A stretch of DNA of 64,000 bases from Strigamia acuminata (GCA_949358305.1 OX442318.1:3148501-3212500); one strand, 5' to 3'; positions 45,002 through 59,195 are shown, counted from the stretch's first letter. The notes: generated by a model from the letters alone, not told the origin. Numbers and translations: made by a program.

Positions 45002-48000
45002 TCAACCGCTCTTCTGCTGACACCGCGGCGTCACATCCCTGGAAACGTCATTGTCCATAGTGGGACTGTTGGTAGCCGGAGACCGGTCCACCAACGACTG
45101 AAGCTTAATGTGTGCAGACATGTAATGAGTCTGAAGCGCTTCGAGTTTACTCAGCAATTCCTCCATGTCCAACCTCTGAAAACATTAAAAACAACGTCAG
45201 AAATGACCACTAAACAAAACAAGATCATTAAATTAAAATAGTCAAGAATAAATCAAGCAAACAAAAGAAAACACAAGAAAACAGCAAAAACACAAGAAAA
45301 CAGCAGAAAACACAAGAAAACAGCAGAAAACACAGGAAAACAGCAGAAAACAGCAGAAAACACAAAAAAACAGCAGAAAACACAAGAAAACAGCAGAAAA
45401 CACAAGAAAACATCAGAGATCACAAGAAAACAGCAGAAAACACAAGAAAACAGCAGAAAACACAAGAAAAAAGCAGAAAACACAAGAAAACACAAGAAAA
45501 CAGCAGAAAACACAAGAAAACAGCAGAAAACACAAGAAAACAGCAGAAAACACAAGAAAACAGCAGAAAACACAAGAAAACAGCAGAAAACACAAGAAAA
45601 AAGCAGAAAACAGCAGAAAACACAAGAAAACAGCAGAAAACAGCAGAAAACACAAGAAAACAGCAGAAAACACAAGAAAACAGCAGAAAACACAAGAAAA
45701 CAGCAGAAAACACAAGAAAACAGCAGAAAACACAAGAAAACAGCAGAAAACACAAGAAAACAACAGAAAACACAAGAAAACAGCAGAAAACACAAGAAAA
45801 CAGCAGAAAACAGCAGAAAACACAAGAAAACAGCAGAAAACACAAGAAAACATCAGATCACAAAAAACCATCAGAAAAAATACAAGAAAACAGCAGGAAA
45901 CATCAAGAAAACAACAGAAAACTTCAAGAAAACAGCAAAAAACACATTAACACTGAAGCGCCTGTGACGAGAAACTCACCCTCTTCGTCTCCGTGAGTTG
46001 TCCGTCCCCCTTCGCCTCGCTCGGCTCGGAATCCGACATAAAGTCGCCTTCCGCCGACGACGACATCATCACAATACTCTCCGCATCCGCCTCGAGTGTG
46101 CGACAACTCATCTCGCTCACATCCGTCGACTCCTGGAACAAATCCAGCGTCATCGGCGTGGGCGAATCGTCGAACGGAAACGGCGCCTGACAATCCGTAA
46201 TGAGCGCGCAACTCTCGTCGTCCAACACATCCGACGCGTCCGATCCGTCCTTCAGCTTGCCGCCCACCGGACTATGCTCCCGCGACGGCGGCGGAGTTTG
46301 CGGCATCGGCTCCACCCGCTCCAACGGCCACGGATGCCCGCAGCCCGACACCGCCGTGCTATTCGTCAGCGACGAATTCTTCCAATCGTTCGGACTCGTT
46401 CTTCGCAGAGTCTGCGCATCCGGCAGCCACGACGCGTTCATTTCGAGCAGGATAAACTCCTTGCTCGTCCGTTCCGTCAAACTGCTCCGCGACCCCGGAT
46501 CTAGTTCCCGCGAATCGCGCTGCTGCGGCAGCGTCAGCAAAATGGCGGAGTGGTGCGTCGGGCTGCCGTTAGACTCGACGATGTACGTGAGCGAGGTGGC
46601 GTTAGCCAATGGCGTGGCGCGTATCTCGCCACGGTCTGGCGAGCAGACGGAGCTGATGATCGCGGCGGCCATTTTTTCTCGGCTTTGGACCAATCGCGAG
46701 CGAGATCGCTCGATGGCTAGGTTGCTTTTCTCGCGAGAATCACGCCGTCGGAGAGGCGAGACGTGATTGGTTGTGGGGAATACGTTCGAATCGAAGAGGC
46801 TCTTCATCGGTCGTTCGAGCACGCTGGGGAGACTGATGCTTCCCTTCGTCATTCGTTTCGTGTCCAGATAATCCATCAGGTTTTCCCTTTCCCTGTGCAC
46901 TCGGCAGGTTTCCGGGCCTAAGAGTTCGCCCCGGGTTTTGTGCTTGCTTTTGCGCTCGCTGTTGGGTAGGGACTGGTGATGCTCGATCTGCACAAGTTCC
47001 TGGCGACGGTTAGATGTTTTATGTTTGTTTTTAATGGCGATTTCGTATTTAGGGAGAAAAAGAAAGGTTTATATGTTGTTTTTTTTTGTGTGGAAATTTG
47101 AAATTTTTTTTTTTTGGAGTTAATAAATGGATTTTGGTGGATTTTTCGTTTTTTGTTCGGGTTTTTGGGATTCCAGTCGAGTTGTGGAATTCAGATGTGG
47201 AGTGGAATTGAAATGTAAACAATATTTTGGTTTTTTTTTCGAATTCTGAACAAATTTTCGAATAAATCAAGCTTTCTTTTCCATAAAAATGCATTATTTC
47301 GAAATATTTTTCTAATTTTAGCCAAATTTGCGATAAAAAAAAAGTCAAAATTAAAATTCTAGTCTAGTTGTGAATTCACAACTGGACTGGAATCGAAACA
47401 AACAATATTTCACATTGTTTTTCCAATTTTAACCAAATCACGAGCAAAAAAAAGTCTCAATTAAAAATACACAAGCCTATCCACACTAAACAACATTTCG
47501 AAATATTTCCAAAAACCCAGTTCACTTGTGAACCCACAACCGAACTGGAATCAGAACAAAAAACAAAAACAAACCCCTAAAGCCTAAACCTTCCAAAACT
47601 TCGCCAACAAACAAAAAATGTCAAACAACTCAACACAACCCACAATAAACCTTTCTTTTCCACTTGCTCACCACCGACAACTCCTCAATCAGATTCCCCT
47701 GGCGCACAACCTCCAAACTCAACTGTTCCCTCAGGTTCCGCTCTTTGTCTAGCTGCAGCGTCACGTTCTGGAACAAGTTGACGAGACGACAGAACTCGCT
47801 GAGCAGTTGCTCGTTAAAAGCGGCCACGTTTCCGATGCTGTCCAGTTTGGGTTTGTCGCCTTCCTCGTCCACTTTGGGGATGACTTTGGTCTCGAGAGTG
47901 TCGAGGGCGGTCGACAGTTTCTTGAGGATTTCCACCAGTTTGTCGAGGCGTTGGTTGTTCATGGAACCGAGGTTCTCGGATCCGTTGTACATCGATTGGA

Positions 48001-49702
48001 GTTTGTTGGCGCAGCGCCCGATGCGGCGAATGGGCGAAGAATCGCTCGAAGTTGGACTTCGTTGGCGGGATCGCGATGATAGCGTGTTTTTGTCCGATTT
48101 CGGTGTCTGTTGGTTGTTTTGGAGATCACAGTTTTTCGGTGCGAGTGTGGTCACGGGTTTGCCCAAGTATTTCTGCAATTGGATCAAAGGGAGATCGTTT
48201 AAAGTGTCAAAATTCGGTCGGAAAACTGTTTAAAATGTGGAAATTTATCCGAAAAACTGTTTAAAATGTGGGAATTTTTCCGAAAAACTGTTTAAAATGT
48301 GGGAATTTTTCCGTAAAACGATTTAAATTGCGGAAATTTTTCCGAAAAACTGTTTAAAATGTGAAATTTTACCCTTAAACAGCCAAAAACATGAAAATTC
48401 ATCCTAAAACATAAAATTTCATCCGAAAAAAAATTAAAATTTATCCGAAAAACGGTCGAAAACATGAATTTTCATCCGAAAAACGGTCGAAAACATAAAT
48501 TTTCATCCGAAAAACGGTCGAAAACATGAATATTCATCCGGAAAACAGTCGAAAACATAAATATTCATCCGAAAAATGGTCAAATACGTGAAAATTCATC
48601 CGAAAAACGGTCAAAAACATGAATATTCATCCGAAAAACGGTCGGAAACATGAATATTCATCCGAAAAACGGTCGAAAACATGAATATTCATCCGAAAAA
48701 CGGTCGAAAACATGAATATTCATCCGAAAAACGGTCGAAAACATGAATATTCATCCGAAAAACAATCGAAAACATGAATATTCATCAAAAAAACTGTTAA
48801 AAACATGAAAATTTATCCAAAAAACTGTTAAAAACATGAAAATTCATCGGATAAACTGTTAAAAACATGAAAATTCACTCGAATAACTTAAAAGTATGAA
48901 ATACCATGCAATAATCTTAAAATTATCAAAGAAATATAAAAATTAAAAGAACAAAAAACTCTAAAAATTACATACCATACCCAAAAAAAAACACTTTTTA
49001 CACAGAAAAATCACAAAAAAAAAATTCATCAAATAAAAAAAAAAACGATTAAAACCATCAAAACTAAAACGCTCCCTCTCTCACCACAGGTGAAGAAGTT
49101 CTGCTGCTGATTTTTATCAATCCATTTCTTGTTTTTAATTTCTGCAAAAAATAAAAATAAAGAAAAATAAATAAATAAATAAAATCAACTAACAAAAAAA
49201 CCATTAAGTACGTTATCAGTGTCGAACAAAACGGTTCTGAGTACACTCGCTTTGTCCTTGTCCTTTCTATCCTCACTAGTTCTGTTCACTACTTGAAAAA
49301 ACCAAAATAAACACCAAAAACACCCAAAAAAACTAAAAAAAAATTCACATTTGTTTAAATCCCTCTTCAACAGTGCAATTTTGGCAGTTTCTGCATTTTT
49401 CGACTTACACATCAATCGTTTCCGTTCCTAAAACACAAACAAAACGACATTTTCACACTTTTTTCACCAAATTCCCAACAAATTCCAAATTACAAGCTCC
49501 TGTGGAGTCGGTCTGTGGACAGATAAGTCGGAAATTGCATCCTGAAACAAAAAAAAACAATCGAAACGTAAATAAAACGCAAATAACACGAATTTTTGTC
49601 GATTTTTTTTTTACTCACATTCCATTCGGGTCTTTGTTCGTCTTTTCTCAATTTATTTTTCCGTCTTGGACTGTTTTTTATTAGTGTTACTACTTGGGCC
49701 AT
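45002..49702 (-). CDS. SPICE1: SPICE1, spindle and centriole-associated protein 1
   Basis: SPICE1 is a coiled-coil protein of centrioles and spindle microtubules needed for centriole duplication and chromosome congression. Exons 49702-49619, 49541-49494, 49427-49349, 49288-49212, 49141-49085, 48172-47672, 46999-45980, 45175-45002; 679 aa, phases consistent (human about 855). Recognition rests on the N-terminal block: a basic PRRKNKLRKDEQ followed by EWNDAISDLSVHRPTPQEL and RLMCKSKNAE, matching human EWDNTVTDLTVHRATPEDL...HEMHKSKN. Exon 6 has a predicted coil (RLDKLVEILKKLSTALDTLE) and a second coil ending VRQGNLIEEL. The 340-codon exon 7 is Ser/Pro-rich and probably disordered. Introns 5 and 7 contain minisatellites and intron 6 contains hairpin motifs. 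The start is divergent from DNAJC25. Confidence 0.85.
45255..45920. repeat. 20-bp minisatellite in SPICE1 intron 7
   Basis: About thirty units of CAGCAGAAAACACAAGAAAA, built from two 10-bp halves; some units have one half duplicated (CAGCAGAAAA twice), shifting the register by 10 bp. No stop codons on the minus strand. Confidence 0.95.
48185..48880. repeat. about 31-bp minisatellite in SPICE1 intron 5
   Basis: Units of GAATATTCATCCGAAAAACG plus GTCGAAAACAT (31 bp), about fifteen copies at 48440-48790, flanked on the left by related 'CCGAAAAACTGTTTAAAATGTG' units. Confidence 0.9.
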
Positions 49703-50273
49703 GTTCTAAACGGAGATTTGTATTAATTTCTGCGCGGTTACGATGCGATTCACTCACAGTTTTATTCCAAATGATTAATTTCGAAGCCTATATTGAACAC
49801 ATTTGAATTTCGGCGGGCGTCTTACGCTCCCATTAGGCTTCGGCCCGGCTTTTAGATACTTCGTGTTCGATTCCTCGTCTCATGTTCTCCTTATCTCTGA
49901 TTGGTCCAAAAAACAAAACTTGGATTTTAGTTTTATTTTTATAGATTTATTAGATTTTGGTATTGTAGTTGTTAAAATTAATTAATTTATTTTAGTTTTT
50001 ATTAAATAGTTTAATTAAAATGGTTTTTTAAATTTTAAAATTTGTTTTTTTTTCCGGTTAGTGCGGGGTTGTAATGTCGTCTGCTATTAGCGACTTTTAA
50101 ATTGTCGCAAATAATAAAGGATTAAGAAATAAATTTTTTTTTTAAAAATGGAATTCTTTCTTTTTTATATTCCTCATTTTTTTTCAAATTTAAAAATTTT
50201 GATGGAAATATTTTGATAAAATTTCGAATATCTGCCACTGCATTTTCAACGGCGCTCGTCTACAATCAACAAA
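49703..50273. promoter_or_regulatory. shared upstream region of SPICE1 and DNAJC25
   Basis: 571 bp between divergent starts. A GC-richer patch (49805-49860) sits close to the SPICE1 side; the rest is AT-rich. No specific element recognised. Confidence 0.35.
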
Positions 50274-52118
<1,845 letters not shown>

Positions 52119-52185
52119 AATTTGCTCAAAACAATAAATTATTTCCTGATGTACATTTTTAAAAGAAAATAAAAGTTGAGAGAAA

Positions 52186-53771
52186 CTAGGCCTGCCATTT
52201 TCTGAAGGTTGTTTTACGTCTGGGTGACTCGGGGATCACTGTCACGCTCTCCAATTCGCTGATACGCTCCTGTAGGTGCGAGATTTTAGCTTCGTAGTCT
52301 TTTTGAAGGTGTTGCAGCTTCTGGAAAGGGAAAAAATTTACGAAATTAATTTTTTTTGTGGTAAAATTTATTTTTTTTTCAGCAAAAATAATTTTATTTC
52401 GGCCAAATAAAGTTATTTTCGCCTAAAACAAATTTTTTTTTGCCTTAAACAAATTTTTTTTGTGGCTAAAACGAATTTTTTATGGATAAAACGAATTTTT
52501 TATGGATAAAACAATTTTTTTCGCCGAAAAATACATTTTTTTGGCCTAAAATAGAATTTTTTGTGGCTAAAACGAATGTTTTCTGGATAAAACGAATTTT
52601 TTTCTAGATAAAACGAATTTTTTTCTAGTTGAAACGAATTTTTTTCGCCGAAAAATGCATTTTTTTGGCCTAAAACGGAATTTTTTTGAGCTAAAACGAA
52701 TTTTTTTCTAGTTAAAACGAATGTTTTCTGGGTAAAACAAATTCTTTTCTAGTTCAAACGAATGTTTTCTGGATAAAACGAATTTTTTTCTAGTTAAAAC
52801 GAATTTTTTTCTATTTAAAACCAATTTTTTCTGGCTAAAACGAATTTTTTCTATCAAAAATAAACATTTTTTTGCACAGATATATTATTTCCAGCCAAAT
52901 ATTTAATTTCTTTTCGTTTTAAATGCCGAAAATATCGAATACTTTTCGAAAGGAGTCGTTCATGTTGGATAACCCAATCGGATTTTGCGACGTGCTGAGT
53001 TTTGCGATTTGCTCGTGCAGTTTCAATATTTTCCCCTCGTGCTGCAAAACATCATTAAAACAATAATTCCACAAACAATTTCCACTACCAAAAAATAATA
53101 TCCATTACCTGTAATTGTATTTGTGTTATTTTAGCAGAAGTTTGCTTCTGCGTAGTTGAAATTTTTATTTCCAATTGATTTATTAAATTCATTTTCTCTC
53201 CAATTTCCTTCATCCACTTTTCCTTCTCGTTCTCCGCCATTTCTCGCCATTTTATCACATTTTCCTCTTTTTCTCGTTCGTGCTTAACCTTACACTCTTT
53301 CAATTCCGTTTCCAACGAGTGGATTTTGCTCAAGAGTAATCGATTTTCGTCTAAAATGAACGAGAAAAAGCATAAAAACATTGAAATTCCACCAAAAAAC
53401 GTTAAAAACTGCCTTCAAAGCTCGCCATTCGGGTCAAATTCGCTTGTTGCGTGCAAATTGCATTCTGGAGGTTTCCGACTTCTAATAAAATTTAATTAAT
53501 CACATTAAAACATTCGAAAAAGACTGAAAATTATCATTAATTTAACCACGCATCAAAGAATTCCTTCCATCCTCCTCAAAATGGCGCTGAGCCAACAGGA
53601 AATTATTTTCATTTTTTAGCTTCTTATTTTCACTCTCCACCACCAGACAAACCTAAAACAAACAAAAATAACAATTAAATAAACAACTTTAAAAAACAAA
53701 ATCCACCAACTCACGTTCCGCAACGACTCAAATTCGCTCATCAGTTGATCCAAATCAACTCTCGCCTCCAT
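52186..53771 (-). CDS. CCDC152-like coiled-coil protein
   Basis: Function of CCDC152 is poorly known. Exons 53771-53715, 53652-53550, 53481 to about 53413, 53350-53109, 53041-52943, 52320-52186 give 234 aa, close to human CCDC152 (254). The start VDLDQLMSEFESLR corresponds to NLDKLINDFSQIE; the last exon KLQHLQKDYEAKISHLQERI followed by SPRRK corresponds to the RRKLQHFQEEKN...KRRRF end. The middle is continuous charged coiled coil (ETELKECKVKHEREKEEN). The third intron needs either a GC donor (G|GCAGTT) or a weak GT three bases further on; both keep phase. Intron 5 has a degenerate T-rich repeat. Assignment to CCDC152 is by short motifs and length only. Confidence 0.6.
52380..52860. repeat. 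degenerate about 20-bp repeat in CCDC152-like intron 5
   Basis: Variable units of TAAAACGAATTTTTTTCTGG type, spaced roughly 20-22 bp; older-looking than the other arrays. Confidence 0.7.
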
Positions 53772-54386
53772 TTTCAAGCAGACGACGATGCAAGGCACCA
53801 TTCAGCCGCTAACTGCGCAGCGCCATCTTTTACGCAAACTCCAAAAACAAAGCAAAACAACCTTCTTAAAAATGAATAATAAAAAAACTCTTTACTGAAT
53901 AATATCACATTGAAAATCCAAAAAGATTATAACCTTTTCTATCCTTATAATTATAGTTATCAAAATATTTTAATATCGTGATAAGGCTGTTTAAAAACTG
54001 GCAAAAAATGAATTATTTCAAGACACTTGCAACACATTTTACTCATCAAAATCTATTTAAGGTAATGCTGCACCAAATAGAACCAAAAAACTCAAATTAT
54101 TAACCTCAATCTACAATTGTTCACTAATAATACAAAGACACAGAATTTTTTTAGTCAAAAATTAACATTATTCCCCCAATGAGGGAAGTCAGTCTCCTTC
54201 TAGATGATAAATATCCTCAAAGTACACTAATGTGTCTCCAAGTATCTGAAACTACAAATTTAAAACAAATTGTGCTAACAAGTGAAACAATAGTTAAATC
54301 CCAAAAAAAAATCTGGTCTCTTGCTAGACAACATTAGAAGCTGTGCAACTCTGACATTGTTTTCAAAAACAAAAAAAGAAATCATC
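53772..54386. other. CCDC152-like promoter and MARCH gene 3' UTR
   Basis: AT-rich sequence upstream of the CCDC152-like start and downstream of the MARCH-type stop, both on the minus strand. No additional gene seen. Confidence 0.4.
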
Positions 54387-57300
54387 TTATACAGGCACTG
54401 GCTGCACATCTTTCCGCTTATCGTATTCGTCGATGTACCATTGCTGGTTTAGATAGATGAACTTAACACAGAGTTTGTAAACAGTGTTCCTTGACTTCAC
54501 TTCCACATACATGGCCACAAAGAAAGCGACAAAGAAAAACACACCGCACACCAGAGTGATCACTTCGGATTTATTCAGTTCGCTTTTCTCCAGCGAGTTA
54601 CGGATTCCCCGGTCTTGCTTGAAGCAGAGGATGGTTGCTGTAGCACAGCCCAGCATGACAATCAAACTGGCAACAAAAATGATGTGTAATACTTTGTCCT
54701 GTCTGGAGCACTGCGGTAACTGCCATTGCCGCACCTAGAAATAGAAACCATAGAATAAGGTCAGGATAATCCCTACCGGATCCGATCGGTGTGGACCGAC
54801 ACCGCATTTATTAAGAGCAAAACCCAAAATAGACGTAGTTGCAGTTTCCTGAGCCGCGGTATATTGATATTGCGGTAGATAACGTCGCGCTAATGTCCAG
54901 ATTTCCCAGTATAAATTTGTTCCCGTGGCCCGACCTATCCAGATTTCCCATTTGTTCCCGTGGCCCGACCTATCCAGATTTCCCATTTGTTCCCGTGGCC
55001 CGACCTATCCAGATTTCCCGGTATAAATTTGTTTCTGTGGCCCGACCTATCCAGATTTCCCGGTATAAATTTGTTCCCGTGGCCCGACCTATCCAGATTT
55101 CCCATTTGTTCCCGTGGCCCGACCTATCCAGATTTCCCATTTGTTCCCGTGGCCCGACCTATCCAGATTTCCCGGTATAAATTTGTTTCTGTGGCCCGAC
55201 CTATCCAGATTTCCCGGTATAAATTTGTTCCCGTGGCCCGACCTATCCAGATTTCCCATTTGTTCCCGTGGCCCGACCTATCCAGATTTCCCGGTATAAA
55301 TTTGTTTCTGTGGCCCGACCTATCCAGATTTCCCGGTATAAATTTGTTCCCGTGGCCCGACCTATCCAGATTTCCCATTTGTTCCCGTGGCCCGACCTAT
55401 CCAGATTTCCCGGTATAAATTTGTTCCTGTGGCCCGACCTATCCAGATTTCCCGGTATAAATTTGTTCCCGTGGCCCGACCTATCCAGATTGCCTGGTAC
55501 TAAATATGTTCCCAGTCCAACACTGGCCGATACGGCTCAATGTAAAATGTTTTTAAGGCACAGTAAGTCCTCAACTTAAGAACATCCAAGTTACAAACTG
55601 TCAGAGATACAAACTAAAAATTTGTGGCGCACCTGTTTCAAAGAGCATAGCTCTAACTGAAAATTATCTTGTTTTTAATCAAGACGTCGTTGAGTTTTCG
55701 AAGAAAGTTTGTACAAGTGTATAATATCGGACAAATTAAACCAATTAAACTCTTCTTATTATGAATAATTGATCGATATTTAAAAACCAGGAAATTTTGC
55801 ATCCCAAGAAAGTTTTTCAGGACACCGGGTATGTAAAGAGCCAAATTAAGCCTTCTGGTAGGTACAATATACGGTCTAGTGGCTCCTGTAGGAAGCCACA
55901 ATGTTCAGAAACAAATCCTACATTTCCATATAAACATAATGTTTTATTTTCCAATTGAAGGCCGTCTAGTTCTTAATGTACCAGGAATTCATGCGGAGAT
56001 TTTACAAGTGTCCAGTTGACAAGGATACAACTTAACTCTTTTCAATAAAATAAACAATAAAATTGAGACTACGGAACTAATGATCTTTTTTTAATTACTT
56101 GGAATTAAAATAATCTATTTTTCCTAATTACGTAATATATGTTCCCATGACTGGGAACAACAGATAGCTTTCCATCTGCACCGTGACTGGCTCAGAACCT
56201 GACCTAACCTAACCTCACCTCACCTTAAAGCCTAACTTAATGGAAGATCGGAAAAATCCACTAAGCCCATACACACACACAGCAGTGGTTTGATTCTGAG
56301 CCAATCACAGCATAGATGGAAAGCTACCCTATGATGGGATGGCTATTTGGGGCCACTGAAGTTCTTTCTAATCTTTCCGCTGGAAATGTTGTGAATTGCC
56401 AAACGTAGAATTTTTATCGTCTTTCGGAAAGTTTACGGAGACGAAGAATGATTATAAATAACCAAAACAACAACCTTGGGCCTTGGCAAACATATTTGCA
56501 AGTGCCACTTGGACTTGAGCCAAATTACCATTGTTTCTAAATGACAATTAATTAGTATGAAGATTTAGTATAATTACCTTGAACTTCTTATGACGATGAT
56601 ATTGGTATAGGCATAGTTCACAGCTTGGCGGTCGTTTCGAGCGGCTACTTGAAATTTCAAGCCATTTCTTCGAGGAAAGTGAAAGAAAAGTACAAAAAGA
56701 TACAATTAGAGTTTTATTTTTAAATTCCCTTTAAGAAATCCCCAAAGCATTTATGCTACGGCAACACCGCTAAACCACAGGCCTCCCAAATAAGTCTCCT
56801 TTATTATGGAAAGAACATCTACCATCCACCTACAACTAGTTATTTCTACAGTTCTCAGTTCTCTGTAAGGCAGAAAACATTCCTTGCATAACCTAGTCTC
56901 CCAGACAGGCATTCTGCATTAGCAGAAAAACCCAGACCACATTTATAGAAACAATTGCCAAAAATAATACAAAAAATGTTTCGGCCTGGTTGGCAGATTA
57001 GACCCTGCACTCAAGGACATGAACTTCCATGTGGCAACTCCCAAGCATCTGCCAACCTTGGAGCAATTACCTTGTGATCAGCAATCTGTTTATCCGATAA
57101 ACATCCAACCCAGTTGTTTACAGTAATGTATTGAGGCCAGAATGTAACAGATAGGAATATCTCAAATCAGTATTTTGAATTGTTTTCTAAAACTTATGCT
57201 CTTGGCAATACAGACTCTAGGCATATTGATTTCTATACTCAGGCTCACCGTTAAAGACACACCACTAACACCAGTTCCTATTGGCCGAGCCTATTTACTC

Positions 57301-58666
57301 CTCTCTAACAGTGTACACATCCATTCTATTTCTGGTATTTTGGCCTACTTTTGTGTAGCCCTACACCAGTGAATAGGCTCAGAACTGGTGTGTCTCTTAT
57401 GGTGGGTCAGAGTATAGAGACGTTTGAAACGTTTACTTATTTTTATGCTATTACTATTCCTGCTAACATAAAACCCTGAGTCCACCACTAGGCCCTAAGT
57501 TCATAGACCTTAGGCATGTGCTTAGTTGGTCTGTTCACTGTATTGCTCAAATTATAATAGAGACTTTTACAGGCCCAAACTGCATCCTCAGATGAAGAGG
57601 ACTAATGACTACCTATAGGAGTCTACAGCATATAAACAACACAGCTGTGTACAACTAGTATATTCACACCTGTTCTTTTGAATTCTCTTGTTGAACTTAC
57701 CATGAGGCAACTGGTGTGAATAAACCTCATGGTTCCTGAGCAGCGGCAAGGTGACATTAAGCGATCTTCTTCCGTGGCGGGTAAATGACAAATTCTGCAG
57801 ATTGGCATCGACTTTTGGCTGATGCTAGAACTGGCCACACTGAGCTCGGCAGCTGACTTTACTTGAGGTAAACCAAGACGTTTGGGTAAGATCACGTCAA
57901 GAAAGAGATCAGAGGCTTCTCGCGATAAGTTAACGTCGGCACGGTTGAAGCTCGGCGGCGGAGCAAAGGGAAATTGTACAACGTCGATGCTTCCGCGGTA
58001 TTGGTAAGAATCCAAATTGAAAGCGTCCACGGCATCTTCAAATTCATCGGCATCAGAGACTTCGTCTTCAAACTTAACCCTGTCACAGGAGAATACACAG
58101 GACTCTCTCCGCGCCGAGGCATTCTCGTCGTCGCCTTCATCGTATTTCTCTATTTGGATACCCGAAGCCGGGCTAAAGCGTATCAAGTCTAATTCGGCAT
58201 CCATACCTAACGACGAACAAGCGACGGCTAAAGCTCCTTCGCATGAACTGTCTCTTTGAGGTATCAGCAATTCTTCGCTTCCACAGGAAAGATGTGAAGG
58301 CAACGCACAATGTTTTACGGCAGTTTCCGCAGTTCGACGGGGACAGTAAGGATCCGGAACTACGTCGGACACTACAACCGGAGACCAAGGATCGACGGTT
58401 GCAGAGTTAGCGGCATCCACCGCACAAGTATTGCCTTGAAAATCCGTCTTGGACTTATCACCCTGAGAAAATAATTGTTCCTCGACAAGGTTCGTCGAAC
58501 ACCGTCGTTGAGTCCCCGGCTTCTTCTCACCCTTATAACAAGCCGCTACACTAGGCATGGTTGTAGGTGTTGGTACAGTGCTGGAAGACCCAGAAGCAGC
58601 GGCAGTGGTGGTGACATCCACATTTCCTTGCCGCGGAGACTGCGAAGTAGGTTTCTGCTTGCACAT
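54387..58666 (-). CDS. MARCHF1/8-type membrane RING-CH E3 ubiquitin ligase
   Basis: MARCH ligases ubiquitinate membrane-protein cytoplasmic tails in endosomes and at the plasma membrane. Three coding exons, 58666-57701, 56667-56578 and 54734-54387, phase 0 at both junctions, give 467 aa. A long Ser/acidic, probably disordered N-terminal region precedes the C4HC3 RING-CH finger: CRICHLPATEEDRL, PCRCSGTMRFIHTSC and PPSCELC, ligands at about C290, C293, C307, C309, H317, C320, C338 and C341. The exon 1/2 junction falls inside the finger. Two membrane spans follow (about 367-390 and 410-431), with short C-terminal tail ending PVPV. A non-coding 5' exon is likely near 59845-59771 with donor GAG|GTAAGG. 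The N-terminal extension is longer than in vertebrate MARCHF8. Confidence 0.88.
54880..55525. mobile_element. hAT MITE expanded into a minisatellite, in MARCH intron 2
   Basis: About fifteen units of GTGGCCCGACCTATCCAGAT plus TTCCCGGTATAAATTTGTTCC (about 41 bp) mixed with shorter about 35-bp units lacking GGTATAA. The right end (TACTAAATATGTTCCCAGTC then CAACACTG, end 55525) is the terminus of the CAGTGCTGGACTGG hAT family seen intact at 59196-59352, whose interior carries one unit. No left terminus or target-site duplication was found, so the left end is approximate. Confidence 0.8.
55526..56577. other. remaining MARCH intron 2 sequence
   Basis: No gene. Includes a partly inverted pair around the phrase GGAAAGCT (56160-56330) with GTGACTGGCTCAGAACC and GGTTTGATTCTGAGCCAATCAC, which looks like another small inverted-repeat element. 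Confidence 0.4.
56668..57700. other. MARCH intron 1
   Basis: No reading frame supported. ACACCAGTTC.. at 57268 and GAACTGGTGTGTCT near 57380-57395 form an inverted pair (ACACCAC...AGACACACC), again suggesting a short inverted-repeat element of about 170 bp (57230-57425). Confidence 0.4.
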
Positions 58667-59195
58667 TGCATTTACAGTTCTGGAATTAGAAAAAATAAAA
58701 TATCAATGGCTATGAATGATAATAGGTTTTAAAAGCACTCTTGTCATGTGGTGGATTGTTTATTGCTTTACAATCAGTTTCCTCATGACTCATTTGTAAT
58801 TCATATTTTCATTATTCATCAGTTCATGGACTTATAAACAAAGTCATAAAGAATGGGAAAGTAAAAAACATTCGTGTCATGTGCAATTTCATCAGCAATT
58901 AGATAACTCACACACCCACTCATGCCATTAAATCATAGAATATCCAATAACTAAGAAAATTGGTTGATGTCATATTTGGTCAAGCATTTTTGTGGGTATA
59001 AAAGTTTAATGTACTATTTCATCACCTATATTAAATTCTCCACACATTCTCTTATGGACTTTTCACAATTATCCAACTGCATTGCCTAGGCTCACCAACA
59101 ATAAATAGCAACTAGACAAGGCCAGTCTTTACTGATTGGGTTCATCATCACCGGAGGGCCTCTGAAATTTTCTGAAGAAGTTTGACTGTGCGGAG

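Noticed and set aside
45253-45871. Long overlapping minus-strand open frames rich in Cys, Phe and Leu
   Set aside because: They are translations of the 20-bp SPICE1 intron 7 array, open in all three frames because the unit has no stop codon.
46200-46766. 188-codon plus-strand frame
   Set aside because: Antisense shadow of SPICE1 exon 7; no splice or domain support.
49790-49870. tRNA-like or structured RNA in the GC-richer patch near the SPICE1 start
   Set aside because: No cloverleaf arms, A/B box or anticodon loop could be built.
54839-55579. Plus- and minus-strand frames with repeated PDLSRFP or IWIGRAT
   Set aside because: Translations of the hAT-derived minisatellite.
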